Shown here in pieces: positions 33,660-42,561 of a stretch of 64,000 bases of DNA. The DNA lies in contig JAFLBZ010000024.1 of the NCBI GenBank assembly GCA_017303715.1, forward strand, positions 1-64,000. Direction: 5' to 3'. How positions within the stretch are numbered: the stretch's first letter is position 1; the number at the start of each line of letters is the position of its first letter. The DNA comes from Rhodothermia bacterium (lineage in GTDB: Bacteria > Bacteroidota > Rhodothermia > Rhodothermales > UBA2364). The notes below the pieces were generated by a model. That model had not been told where the DNA came from. It saw only the letters and a list, made by a program, of their open reading frames with translations, and made no database searches. The position numbers were made by a program, and so were the translations under genes.

Positions 33660-35444
33660 TTAAGTGGTATCCATTTTCATGAGCGAGGTCAGAATGTCTT
33701 GGTTCTTTCCAAACCACTCCGAAACCACCTTTCTTACGGAACGCGCGTCCTTTTGGATCAGTACACGATCGGCTATTTCTTTGGCTTCTTGGAAGTTGAT
33801 ATTGCGAATAATCCGTTTAATTTGGGGAATAAACACGGGAGATACACTGAAGGCATCTAACCCCATCCCCAAGAGCAACGGTGTGGCCAATGGATTTGCT
33901 GCGAATTCTCCGCACATGCCCACAAAGATACCTTTTTGGTGAGCTGCTCGAATGGTATTTGAAATTAATTGCAAAACAGCGGGGTGCATTTCGTCGAAGC
34001 GGTTTGCCACCAAATCGTTTCCTCGATCTACAGCAAGAACATATTGTGTTAGGTCATTGGTTCCGATAGAAAAAAAATCAACTTCATCCGCAAATTGATC
34101 TGCCAAGAGCGCCACCGATGGTACTTCTACCATAATCCCCACCTGCATTTGCGCATCAAATGGGTGTCCTTCCTCCGTTAATTCTATCTTGATTTTAGCG
34201 ATAAGACGCTTAATGGCACGCACTTCGCCAATATTGGTGACCATAGGGATCATCAGCCTTGTAGGGCCAAAGACCGATGCACGTAAAATGGCTCGTATTT
34301 GTGTCCGCAACAGTGGTTGCCGATCCAGTAATATCCGCACGCCACGCCATCCCAAAAAAGGGTTTGGCTCATGTTTACCAAGCGGCAGTACTTTATCACC
34401 TCCTAAGTCTATGAGACGGAACGTGGCCACGTAAGGCGTTGTCGCCGCTAAAACTTCTTTATAAAAGATAAATTGCTCCTCCTCGCTGAGTGCCCTCCCT
34501 TGCGCCAAATACATCATCTCGGTACGTAGCAATCCCACTCCTTCCGCATGGTAAGTTGCCAACTGCGGTAGCTCAGAACTAAATTCAATATTGGCCCGCA
34601 GGTGAACCCGATGTCCATCTAAGGTTTCGGCGGGCAAGTTTTTAAGTTCCAATTGTTGATCGAGGAGTTTGCTATATTTTGCTTGCTTTTCCCGATAACG
34701 TTGAATGGTTTCTGGTGTTGGATTGACCACCAAAATGCCCGAAAAGCCATCTACTATCGCCCAATCTCCCTCTTTTAACACCCGCACGGCTTCCCAGCCT
34801 AACGAGATTATAGCGGGAACCCCCAAGGCGCGCGCCATTATAGAGGCATGAGAGGTTGCGCCACCGAAATCCATCACACAGCCCAGTACCTGTCTTTTAC
34901 TAAAGAGAACCAAATCGGCTGCCGTCAAATTTTGGGCGACAACAATTCGATGTTGTTGGATTTTGGACATCAACCGCTTTTGTTGAAGCGCCCTTAAAAC
35001 GCGGTCTTTTACCTCTCGGAACTCGTGTGCGCGATCACGTAGGTAGGCATTTCCACTGGTCTCCATCTGCACGATGTGTCGCTCCATATTCACCTGAACC
35101 GCATATTCTGCATTACAGACCTCTTCTAAAATGAAGCGGCGCACGGCTTGGGTAAATACAGGGTCTTCTAAAATTTGGATTTGCGCTTCAAAGATAGAAG
35201 CACTGTCAGAGCCAATTTTCTCCTCGGCAACGGCGGCCACTTTTTTTAGCTCATACTTTGAGCGCTCCAAGGCTTCATCGAGACGCACCTGCTCGGCGGG
35301 TATTTCCTCGATGCACAAGGCTTTGCGCTCCGACTGCGGCTGTGACCTTGAAAACAAGTAGGCCGGTGAAATGGCAAAACCCGGTGAAATGGCAATACCT
35401 TGAAAGGTATGTTCTGTGGGGGGATGGGTATCAGCTTCGTCCAT
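33660..35444 (-). CDS. ptsI: PTS enzyme I (phosphoenolpyruvate-protein phosphotransferase)
   Basis: 594 aa from the ATG at 35444, preferred for AAGG 10 bases upstream; an alternative GTG at 35462 directly follows the HPr stop. The phospho-His motif GGATSHASIMARALGVPAI lies near residue 200, and the PEP-binding barrel has LLRTEMMYL, FFSIGTNDLTQYV and GMCGEFAA. Transfers phosphate from PEP to HPr. No EII component is in the window. Confidence 0.95.
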   Translation of the reverse strand: MDEADTHPPTEHTFQGIAISPGFAISPAYLFSRSQPQSERKALCIEEIPAEQVRLDEALERSKYELKKVAAVAEEKIGSDSASIFEAQIQILEDPVFTQAVRRFILEEVCNAEYAVQVNMERHIVQMETSGNAYLRDRAHEFREVKDRVLRALQQKRLMSKIQQHRIVVAQNLTAADLVLFSKRQVLGCVMDFGGATSHASIMARALGVPAIISLGWEAVRVLKEGDWAIVDGFSGILVVNPTPETIQRYREKQAKYSKLLDQQLELKNLPAETLDGHRVHLRANIEFSSELPQLATYHAEGVGLLRTEMMYLAQGRALSEEEQFIFYKEVLAATTPYVATFRLIDLGGDKVLPLGKHEPNPFLGWRGVRILLDRQPLLRTQIRAILRASVFGPTRLMIPMVTNIGEVRAIKRLIAKIKIELTEEGHPFDAQMQVGIMVEVPSVALLADQFADEVDFFSIGTNDLTQYVLAVDRGNDLVANRFDEMHPAVLQLISNTIRAAHQKGIFVGMCGEFAANPLATPLLLGMGLDAFSVSPVFIPQIKRIIRNINFQEAKEIADRVLIQKDARSVRKVVSEWFGKNQDILTSLMKMDTT

Positions 35445-35462
35445 TTGGGCTATACCTTGCAC

Positions 35463-35774
35463 TTAGTTTGGAGAATTAGGACGAGCAAGTTCCGCATTAG
35501 ACATCATGGCTTCTTCCCCAAAACCATCCTCAAATAGACCACAAATGCGGTCTGCGGCTTCGTTTTCATCCTCGCCATCAAAGACGAGATGAAGCGTAGC
35601 ACCCGGCTCTGCAGCCAAGGTCATCACGCCAATTATGCTTTTGCCATTAATCTCAAAACCATCCTTCTCAATAAAAAAATCTGATTTAAAGTGCGAGGCT
35701 GCTTTCACCAATGAGGAAGACGGGCGGGTGTGAAGCCCTGCTCTATTCCGGACGACGACAGTTCTTGTGATCAT
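35463..35774 (-). CDS. HPr phosphocarrier protein
   Basis: 103 aa. H15 in RAGLHTRPSS accepts phosphate from enzyme I. S46 in NGKSIIGVM is the HPr kinase target in organisms that have HPrK, suggesting regulatory use. It has a 15-residue C-terminal extension beyond the usual 85-88 aa. Its start overlaps the polyprenyl synthase stop (ATGA) and it abuts ptsI. Confidence 0.92.
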   Translation of the reverse strand: MITRTVVVRNRAGLHTRPSSSLVKAASHFKSDFFIEKDGFEINGKSIIGVMTLAAEPGATLHLVFDGEDENEAADRICGLFEDGFGEEAMMSNAELARPNSPN

Positions 35775-36742
35775 AGCTTGCGATGTTGGAGGGACGCTAA
35801 GAGTACCTGCAATGTATCTAAATTTGATGACGAAGGCAAGTATAAAAGCGCATCTTGTGCTTGCTTGAAGTGACTTGAGACCAAGTTCTCGGCATCTCGC
35901 AATACCTCCAGTTCCTGCATTAGTTGCTCCGCTTTAGGAACCTCGTTGGGCGGAAGGCCGCCTGAAAGCACCTCTTGGAAGAAGGCTTTTTCGGCTCCTT
36001 CTGCTCGCTGCAAGGCCGTAAGTAAGAGCCATGTCCGTTTTCCTTGAATTAAATCGCCTCCTTTTTGTTTGCCAAAACCTGCCGGAGCCGTTAGGTCTAA
36101 TAAATCATCCTGCACCTGAAAACCCAAACCCAGATGAAGTCCCACCGCCGATAGATGCCCCATTTCTTCCTGAGAGGCCCTACCAAGCAGGCCACCTAAT
36201 TCAAATGCGCATCGGAGCAGTGCAGCCGTTTTACCGTCTATCATGTCTAAATATTGCGAGATAGAAACTTCCATCCGTTGTTCAAACACCATATCCAGCA
36301 TTTGCCCCTCGCAAAGACGCATGACCATTTTATGAAACTGACGAATCATCTCGCTCAATTGCGGGCTTCCTGTTTGCGCGAGCAGGTCATAGGCCATTCC
36401 CATCATCAAGTCTCCACTAAGAATGGCCACGTTTTCATCCCATTTGCGATGTACCGTAGAGCGGCCTCGGCGCGTATCGGCTTTGTCCATAATGTCGTCA
36501 TGGACAAGGGTAAAGTTATGAAACACCTCAATGGCCAAAGCAGCAGGCATGGCTTTTTCTGCGGAAACCCCAAACAGTCCAGCGGAAAGCAACACACAAA
36601 TGGGTCGGATGCGTTTCCCACCGGCAGCAAAAGTATAACGGACGGGGTCGTACAATTCCGGAGGATCAATCGGAAACACGAGATTTTGGAGGGCAGTTTC
36701 TACCTGCTGAGACAAAAAATGGAGTTGTTCCTGGGGCGCCAT
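35771..36742 (-). CDS. Polyprenyl (isoprenoid) diphosphate synthase
   Basis: 323 aa from the ATG at 36742 (a longer frame crosses the terminator at 36758-36795). Asp-rich motifs LVHDDIMDKADTRRG and FQVQDDLLDL bind Mg-diphosphate; GGKRIRP is the conserved basic motif. Makes prenyl diphosphates for quinones, carotenoids or undecaprenyl; chain length is not readable. Coupled to HPr by a 4-bp overlap. Confidence 0.9.
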   Translation of the reverse strand: MAPQEQLHFLSQQVETALQNLVFPIDPPELYDPVRYTFAAGGKRIRPICVLLSAGLFGVSAEKAMPAALAIEVFHNFTLVHDDIMDKADTRRGRSTVHRKWDENVAILSGDLMMGMAYDLLAQTGSPQLSEMIRQFHKMVMRLCEGQMLDMVFEQRMEVSISQYLDMIDGKTAALLRCAFELGGLLGRASQEEMGHLSAVGLHLGLGFQVQDDLLDLTAPAGFGKQKGGDLIQGKRTWLLLTALQRAEGAEKAFFQEVLSGGLPPNEVPKAEQLMQELEVLRDAENLVSSHFKQAQDALLYLPSSSNLDTLQVLLASLQHRKL

Positions 36743-36757
36743 AAGGTTGGTCTGTTT

Positions 36758-36795
36758 AAAAAAAATGCACCTACACAAGCGGGTAGGTGCTATAA
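36758..36795 (-). terminator. Terminator between adk and the polyprenyl synthase gene
   Basis: GCACCTAC (36767-36774) / GTAGGTGC (36783-36790). On the minus strand it is followed by A and eight T. It ends the adk transcript and separates it from the synthase-HPr-ptsI operon. Confidence 0.85.
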
Positions 36796-36798
36796 GTT

Positions 36799-37425
36799 TT
36801 AGCCAAGCAAAGCTTTTATACGATCGAAAATTTCCTCAATTTCACCAACGCCGTTCACTTCTTTTAGCCTGTTTTTGCCTTTAAAATAAGCTTCAAGTGG
36901 GGCAGTATCGGCTTCATAGACGGCTAAACGCTCACGGATGGCTTCTGGTTGGTCGTCCGAGCGATGTAAGAGGACTTCGGCAGGTAAATCTATTGGAGGT
37001 GGGTTATAGGTGAGGTGATAAATCTCGCCCGTGATCTTGTTCATTCTCCGGTTAGAGAGCCGCTCGACGATCAACTCCGTATCCACCTTTAGACTGATCA
37101 CCACGTAGTTATCCGCTTGGCTTTCCGCGAGAAAGGTATCCAACCATTCTGCCTGTGGAATCGTTCGCGGGAAGCCATCCAGAATGAATTGGTCTAAACC
37201 AGCTTTTTCGATACCTTCCCCGGCGATGCCACAAACCACCGTATCTGGAACCAATTTACCAGCATCCATGAACGATTTCGCCTCTTTACCAACGGGTGTG
37301 CCTTCTTTAATGGCCGCTCGGAACATATCACCCGTGGACAAGTGAGCCAGGCCATAATGAGTAGCCAAATATTTGGCTTGCGTTCCTTTTCCTGCACCCG
37401 GTGGGCCAAACAATACAAGTCTCAT
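36799..37425 (-). CDS. adk: Adenylate kinase
   Basis: 208 aa. P-loop GPPGAGKGTQ, LSTGDMFR, ILDGFPRT, and RRMNKITGEIYH at the lid. The lid lacks zinc-binding Cys. Catalyses ATP + AMP to 2 ADP in the cytoplasm. The start ATG is at 37425 and the gene is followed by a terminator. Confidence 0.95.
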   Translation of the reverse strand: MRLVLFGPPGAGKGTQAKYLATHYGLAHLSTGDMFRAAIKEGTPVGKEAKSFMDAGKLVPDTVVCGIAGEGIEKAGLDQFILDGFPRTIPQAEWLDTFLAESQADNYVVISLKVDTELIVERLSNRRMNKITGEIYHLTYNPPPIDLPAEVLLHRSDDQPEAIRERLAVYEADTAPLEAYFKGKNRLKEVNGVGEIEEIFDRIKALLG

Positions 37426-37509
37426 TGTTTTTTAACGTTAAGTGTTGAAAGATGAAAAAAACTTAACATCCAAATGGCTTTTCACCAAAAAAAGAATTGA
37501 TTAATGCCA

Positions 37510-37935
37510 TCATAATCGAACAATCCGTCGCGCATTGGGATCTATACTTTGAATGGTGGGCGCAACCTCTGGGACAAAAAGTGATTCCACCAATTGGTCA
37601 GGGTGGATGCGAATGGAGACCCGCTGTGTTCCATACCATACGGAAAACAAGATAAGCGCCACCATGAACCAAGCGGAATAGCGACTTGGCCATAGATAAT
37701 GCGATAAGCGGAGCATCTGCCACAATCCCATAATGGCAAAGGGCAGCAGCGCTATACCTGTAAGCGCAGAGAATAGGCTAAATTCAAAAACCAAAAGCAA
37801 CGTGGTGATTGTAAGTCCAAACGTCATGATTAGACTCACGAGCCAGAAATGCACTTGCTTTGTGAACCACACGCCCCCAATCCGGTCGAACAAGACCAAT
37901 AAACCAAACAAAATGAGCAGCAGAAAAACAATCAT
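37510..37935 (-). CDS. Hypothetical four-helix membrane protein
   Basis: 141 aa, about four membrane helices (MIVFLLLILFGLLVLF; WLVSLIMTFGLTITTLLLVF; ALTGIALLPFAIMGLW; WFMVALILFSVWYG) and a short periplasmic or cytoplasmic tail. No family recognised. It lies 4 bp downstream of the YqjD-like gene. Confidence 0.6.
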   Translation of the reverse strand: MIVFLLLILFGLLVLFDRIGGVWFTKQVHFWLVSLIMTFGLTITTLLLVFEFSLFSALTGIALLPFAIMGLWQMLRLSHYLWPSRYSAWFMVALILFSVWYGTQRVSIRIHPDQLVESLFVPEVAPTIQSIDPNARRIVRL

Positions 37936-37939
37936 AGGG

Positions 37940-38473
37940 TTATTTTTGCTGCTCCACCATTCGTTCGTCGGTATTTGGTTCCGGACTTTTTGCCATGTGT
38001 GCCAATTTATCGGTCAGCAGAGCAAGACGGTCTTGGAGCACATCGGTAAACAATTGTCCGCCAAGTTTAATCAACTGATCCATTACGGGATTGAGCATTT
38101 TCAGGAAAGGCGCCCAAACGTCGCGGGTTTGGGCATCTGGTTTATAGACCACCACCGGAATCCCTCTTTTTACGGCCTTACGTACCACATTTTTATCGTC
38201 CGTGATCCGAATGTCGGAAGAAAGATCATCGTCTATGCCTAACCACTGTGTTGCACTTGGTTTGCTCCTTCGGCTTAATAAAATACCCGCCGTAGCCCCG
38301 ACCACCACCGCTCCTGCCAAAAACGCCCATTGGTACCGTTTGAGTCCGTCTCCAATGGCATCTCCTGTTTCCGTGAGGTCTTCTTTGGCTTCTTTAACCC
38401 GATGAGTAATGGCTTCGGAGCGTTGTTGTAATTCCGCTTCGAGTTGTGTACGATCACGTCTTCTGTGTTCCAT
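37940..38473 (-). CDS. YqjD/ElaB-like single-helix membrane protein
   Basis: 177 aa from the ATG at 38473. An N-terminal charged coiled coil (RTQLEAELQQRSEAITHRVKEAKEDL) is followed by one membrane helix with a GxxxG pattern (WAFLAGAVVVGATAGILL) and a hydrophilic tail. The layout is that of ribosome/envelope-associated YqjD-like proteins. It overlaps the holin-X-like gene by 20 bp. Confidence 0.55.
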   Translation of the reverse strand: MEHRRRDRTQLEAELQQRSEAITHRVKEAKEDLTETGDAIGDGLKRYQWAFLAGAVVVGATAGILLSRRSKPSATQWLGIDDDLSSDIRITDDKNVVRKAVKRGIPVVVYKPDAQTRDVWAPFLKMLNPVMDQLIKLGGQLFTDVLQDRLALLTDKLAHMAKSPEPNTDERMVEQQK

Positions 38474-38936
38474 TATGTTGATTTTTATCCGTTGGAGGTT
38501 TGGGCAAGGTCTTGGGAAATTCCGAGGATTCAGGCAATGAGGCTCTTTGTGGTGTTTTTGGGGGCAATAAAAACGTAACCCCGGGAATCTTGTTCCAAAA
38601 CGCATCTTCAGGGGCTATTTTCATGAATCGGGGACGAATCACGCCAAACAAAGCGCCAGCCAGCAGCAGGAAGAGCGTAACTATGAGGAATCCCCAGAAG
38701 GCATGTCCAAGCCACATCCCCACTCCAAGTGCTAAGGTAACGAGCATAAAGAACAAAAAGACCGCAATCACAAATACCAAAATCATTATTCTGATCAATT
38801 TGTTTACGAAGTCTTCCGTTTCCAAAGCAAACAAGGACAAACGCGCATCTACCCAGCCACGCACATCCTCTAATAGAGATTCCAAATGATCCCCTAAGTC
38901 GCTTAATGGATTTCTGTTCTCTCGGTTTTTCTTCAT
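38454..38936 (-). CDS. YqjE/holin-X-like membrane protein
   Basis: 160 aa. An N-terminal amphipathic segment (LLEDVRGWVDARLSLFALE) and two long membrane helices (IRIMILVFVIAVFLFFMLVT; FWGFLIVTLFLLLAGALFGV) fit the YqjE family, annotated as putative holin superfamily III but chromosomal and not phage-linked here. The pairing with a YqjD-like gene matches the yqjDE arrangement. Confidence 0.65.
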   Translation of the reverse strand: MKKNRENRNPLSDLGDHLESLLEDVRGWVDARLSLFALETEDFVNKLIRIMILVFVIAVFLFFMLVTLALGVGMWLGHAFWGFLIVTLFLLLAGALFGVIRPRFMKIAPEDAFWNKIPGVTFLLPPKTPQRASLPESSEFPKTLPKPPTDKNQHNGTQKT

Positions 38937-38957
38937 ACACTTATTTTCTATGATGTT

Positions 38958-41471
38958 TTATTGTTGACCAACCATAAAAACCGCATTGGCAAACAACAAT
39001 TTTCCGCCATACCAGAATCCCCTAAACAATGGGTTCTCGGCCATATAAACCACATGACCACGCCCCATTTCAACCACGCCATAGGCCAATATTTCCTGAA
39101 GTTTTGGCTTGAGGCGATGACCTACAAAACCCGTTACCCAACCATTTTTGGGAACAACACCCACATTATCCCCATCGGCCAGATATTCATACAAGGTATT
39201 GTCCTGCTTCAACTCAAAGTAGGTGTCCTCATAGCCAAAAGCCAATGGGTGAGTTGGGTCTAATTGGATTCGGAAAATTGCACCTGGGATGGCATCTCCC
39301 ATACTTTCGCGTTCTGCCTTGATGTAGCTCCGAAGCCGTCGGCTCATATCTTCTTCGCTCGTAGGTTTTTTTCCCGCCTCATCACCCTTGACCTTCAGTT
39401 TAAAGCCCTCTTTTCCGGCCAAGAAGGACATGGCATTTTCGACGGCGATGAGCTTTCCGCCATTCCGAATCCATTCCTTAACTTTATTTAAGTTTGACTC
39501 GTTCAACACATTTCCATAAGCACCACTGGGCAATACCAGAACGTCGTACTTAGCAAGGCTGATCCGTCCTAAGTCCTCGGCATTAATTTGTGTGACGGGG
39601 TAATTAAGATCGTTATCGAAAAAGTGCCAAACCTCTCCAGCGGAGAGCGAGAAGGTTGACGCTCCAGTTAGCATAGCGACCTTCGGCGTTTTCATGGTAT
39701 AGACATCACTGGAGCCTAAATCGGGACCAGAATCCGCCATTGCTGTCGTAAGCGGCGTAAGGGATTTTCCGAAGTCGTGCGCTAAATCTGTCAGGTCTTT
39801 GCCAAAAGGCTTTGAAATACGGTCATTTAAGTGCCGCGCAAGAATGAGGGAACCGGGAGGAAACGTGATGCCTTTATGTGTTATGGGTCGAATACTGAAC
39901 CGCACGCGATACCCTTTTTGAAGGACTTCGGAAAGAAACTTTGCATCTTGTAGGTTATTCCACGAGGTGATATAGGCTACTGCTGGCTCAAATGGATTTT
40001 CCTTCTTCTCGGTTTTGCTCCCTTGTTCAACGGGTTCTATCCGATCCGCCAAAGCGTAGGCTTCCAAATTGTAAGCATAGGGAAGCGACCATGCCGTAAT
40101 GTCGTAGGTAACAGAATCCGGCAAGGAAGATTTTGGCTCGAACAGCACATGAGTCAAGACGGACTTTGGCTGAAAGACACTGACCAATAAATCGCCAGAT
40201 TTTACACTTACTGGCTCTTCGGTGTTTTTGCGAAAATTAAAGCCTCTATAAACCTTGGTAATCGGAGACGTTCCATAACGAATACCTAAGCCATCCAAAT
40301 GCTTTTGTAGTGCTGACAAACTCCCGATCGGGCCACGGAGCACATAAGTTTTGTAGGGATAAGTTGGTGTTTGTTGGAAAAATTTGCGATACTCAGCCAT
40401 TAACCTATTCGCCTCCCGTGCCGAGACCTCAACGTTAGACAAACTGGTTGTGATGTGCGTCTGTACGCGCTGAACAAAGGTCAAAGTATCACCTTCTGCT
40501 GTGATTACGCCTAAGCCGCCACCGATACCTCCTTGTTCATATGTCATCCCGATAGACCCATTATAGACCGGATAGGTATCGCCATAGGCAGGATAGAACA
40601 AATCGAACCGTTCGCGGGAGAAATACATCCATCCCTTTTCATCAAAATATTTTGCGTTATTGCGGCCAATCTGCATCTGAAATTCGCGTTGCCAAGCGGT
40701 AATCACCTTATGATAAGGCTCTGCGGCGGGCGGAAAATAATAAGGCTCATCAATGCCCTGCTCGTGATAATCGGCATGGACATGTGGCATCCACTCGCCA
40801 TAGACCTTGATACGCTGCTGGGTTTCTTTTTGGGTGAGCCATGTCCAATCGCGGTTGAGGTCAAACATATAATGGTTGGAGCGTCCTCCCGGCCAAGGCT
40901 CGACATGCTCCCGTGATTCGCGGATGGGGTTAATCTTATTCCCAGCGGCGGTATTGTACCAATTCACGTAGCGGTCACGTCCATCAGGGTTTAAACACGG
41001 ATCAATAATGACCACCGTTTTATCCAGCCATTCCTTTACGTTAGGATTTTCACCGTCTAAAAGGGCATGTAGCGTTCCCATAGCGGCTTCGGAGGATGCC
41101 GGTTCATTACCGTGTACATTATAGCTTAACCAAACGATTGGCTTTTCGAATCCGGTACTATTCCCTTGCATCAAGCCAGCCGTCTTGAGGTTATTGGTTC
41201 GGATTTCCTCGATCCGTGCCATGTTTTCTGGCGAGGTGACAATGGTGTAGTACAGTGGTCGCCGCTCATTCGAGTACCCATAAGGAACCAAACGGGCTTG
41301 CGGCGTTTGCGCTGATACATATCGAAAATAACTCAAAACCTGATCATGGCGGCTGAAGGCGGTTCCAAGGGCATAACCAAGATATTCCTCTGGGGTTTTA
41401 ATCGTGTTTTGAGCTTGGGTGGATCCAACAAACAAAACCCATAAAATCCAAATAGAAATTTTTTTGTGCAT
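38958..41471 (-). CDS. Exported M14-family zinc carboxypeptidase
   Basis: 837 aa. Signal peptide (ISIWILWVLFVGSTQAQ). The M14 zinc ligands are HGNEPASSE (HxxE) near residue 125 and HADYHEQG near 233; NPDGRDRYVNW and RDWTWLTQKE also fit. The C-terminal half resembles a glutamine-amidotransferase-like fold (VLVLPSGAYGNVL) as in large Bacteroidota M14 proteins. Acts in the periplasm or outside the cell on peptides. Confidence 0.9.
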   Translation of the reverse strand: MHKKISIWILWVLFVGSTQAQNTIKTPEEYLGYALGTAFSRHDQVLSYFRYVSAQTPQARLVPYGYSNERRPLYYTIVTSPENMARIEEIRTNNLKTAGLMQGNSTGFEKPIVWLSYNVHGNEPASSEAAMGTLHALLDGENPNVKEWLDKTVVIIDPCLNPDGRDRYVNWYNTAAGNKINPIRESREHVEPWPGGRSNHYMFDLNRDWTWLTQKETQQRIKVYGEWMPHVHADYHEQGIDEPYYFPPAAEPYHKVITAWQREFQMQIGRNNAKYFDEKGWMYFSRERFDLFYPAYGDTYPVYNGSIGMTYEQGGIGGGLGVITAEGDTLTFVQRVQTHITTSLSNVEVSAREANRLMAEYRKFFQQTPTYPYKTYVLRGPIGSLSALQKHLDGLGIRYGTSPITKVYRGFNFRKNTEEPVSVKSGDLLVSVFQPKSVLTHVLFEPKSSLPDSVTYDITAWSLPYAYNLEAYALADRIEPVEQGSKTEKKENPFEPAVAYITSWNNLQDAKFLSEVLQKGYRVRFSIRPITHKGITFPPGSLILARHLNDRISKPFGKDLTDLAHDFGKSLTPLTTAMADSGPDLGSSDVYTMKTPKVAMLTGASTFSLSAGEVWHFFDNDLNYPVTQINAEDLGRISLAKYDVLVLPSGAYGNVLNESNLNKVKEWIRNGGKLIAVENAMSFLAGKEGFKLKVKGDEAGKKPTSEEDMSRRLRSYIKAERESMGDAIPGAIFRIQLDPTHPLAFGYEDTYFELKQDNTLYEYLADGDNVGVVPKNGWVTGFVGHRLKPKLQEILAYGVVEMGRGHVVYMAENPLFRGFWYGGKLLFANAVFMVGQQ

Positions 41472-41782
41472 CACAATTTGGGGTTGGTCATAATATTAAG
41501 AATGCGAAACTCAGAATGAAGAGAAGTTACACCTTTGAGGGGCGACAAAAAAGCTATCGTGCGGCATCGTTCGTGAATTATCTTTTTTATGGTCTTTGTT
41601 CTTCCAACAAGTAGCCATTAAACCCATCATACGTAGAGATCATCTATTTCTTACACCTCAACAATTCCGTGTCAAAAATTTACCACTCCAATGAAGTTGC
41701 AAAACACATAATTGCATCTTCCACCCTTCGGTATCGTAAACCGACCAAAAGTTAAACCACTACCACATTTTATTTATAATTT
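41472..41782. other. Intergenic region, 311 bp, no gene seen
   Basis: Divergent promoter space between the M14 peptidase and the 64-aa gene. No ORF, repeat or structured element recognised. Confidence 0.5.
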
Positions 41783-41977
41783 ATGATGCAAGATTACAAG
41801 CGCCGTTTGAGGGAGGCGGCCAAAAAAACACAGGTCTATCTCGACATTCTGGGAGATGAAAAACTTACCGAGGATGAAAAAAGAGCTTTGGGAGACTACA
41901 TGCAGGAAATCTCCAGTGACCGCCTGTCTAGGGTTTATAAGACTTTTAAAGCAAAGCAAACCGGAAAAAATCCCTAA
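41783..41977 (+). CDS. Small hypothetical helical protein
   Basis: 64 aa, strongly helical and charged (YKRRLREAAKKTQVYLDILGDEKLTEDEKRALGDYM). No family recognised. A hairpin with a T-run follows 10 bases after its stop, which supports a real transcript. Confidence 0.5.
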   Translation: MMQDYKRRLREAAKKTQVYLDILGDEKLTEDEKRALGDYMQEISSDRLSRVYKTFKAKQTGKNP

Positions 41978-41986
41978 CAAGACCAT

Positions 41987-42008
41987 AAGGCCCTTCGGGG
42001 CTTTTTTC
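41987..42008 (+). terminator. Rho-independent terminator
   Basis: AAGGCCC-TTCG-GGGCTTT with a UUCG-type tetraloop, followed by T6. Directly downstream of the 64-aa gene. Confidence 0.8.
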
Positions 42009-42096
42009 TTTGTCTCATGTTTTTTCTTTCCAATTAGGCATGAACTCCGCTAAAGGTGTACTTCAGGAAACACAATCCTTAAAAAACAATCCTCCT

Positions 42097-42561
42097 ATGA
42101 AACAAACGATCAAACCCCTTTTCCTCTTGTTTTTGGGACTTTTTTCCCTCACCGGCTGCGATGCGCTCCAACAAACCACAAACACCAAATCATACGAGGT
42201 GGCCGCAAACAAATGGAAAGCAAACAACTTAACCGATTACGAGTTTGTATGGGAAAAATCTTGCTTCTGTGCTTTTAGAGGACCCTCCATCATCGTCGTT
42301 GAAAACAACAAAGTTACAAAGGTCTTGGATCCGGAAACACGCCAACCCCGTACAGGTGTAGAGATTGAATGGTTCCAGACGATTGATGACTTGATGGATT
42401 GGATCGAAGAGACGTCCGCACAAAAACCAGAACTGCTTAAGGTAGCTTATGACAACACCTATGGGTTTCCCATTTCTATTGAATTTGATGGAAGCAAAAT
42501 GATTGCGGACGACGAATTTTTTGCAACCGTTAAAAACTTTAAAAGCTATCACCTAAGATGA
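42097..42561 (+). CDS. DUF6174-type lipoprotein
   Basis: 154 aa from the ATG at 42097 (a longer frame to 42010 overlaps the terminator). Lipobox LSLTGC. The body YEFVWEKSCFCAFRGPSIIVVENNKVTKV and IDDLMDWIEE fits the DUF6174 type, small exported proteins with a CxC pair. Its stop overlaps the serpin start by 4 bp. Confidence 0.75.
   Translation: MKQTIKPLFLLFLGLFSLTGCDALQQTTNTKSYEVAANKWKANNLTDYEFVWEKSCFCAFRGPSIIVVENNKVTKVLDPETRQPRTGVEIEWFQTIDDLMDWIEETSAQKPELLKVAYDNTYGFPISIEFDGSKMIADDEFFATVKNFKSYHLR

Noticed and set aside
38454-38936. Prophage holin
   Set aside because: The holin-X/YqjE family is mostly chromosomal; no lysin or other phage gene is near, and it is paired with a YqjD-like gene.
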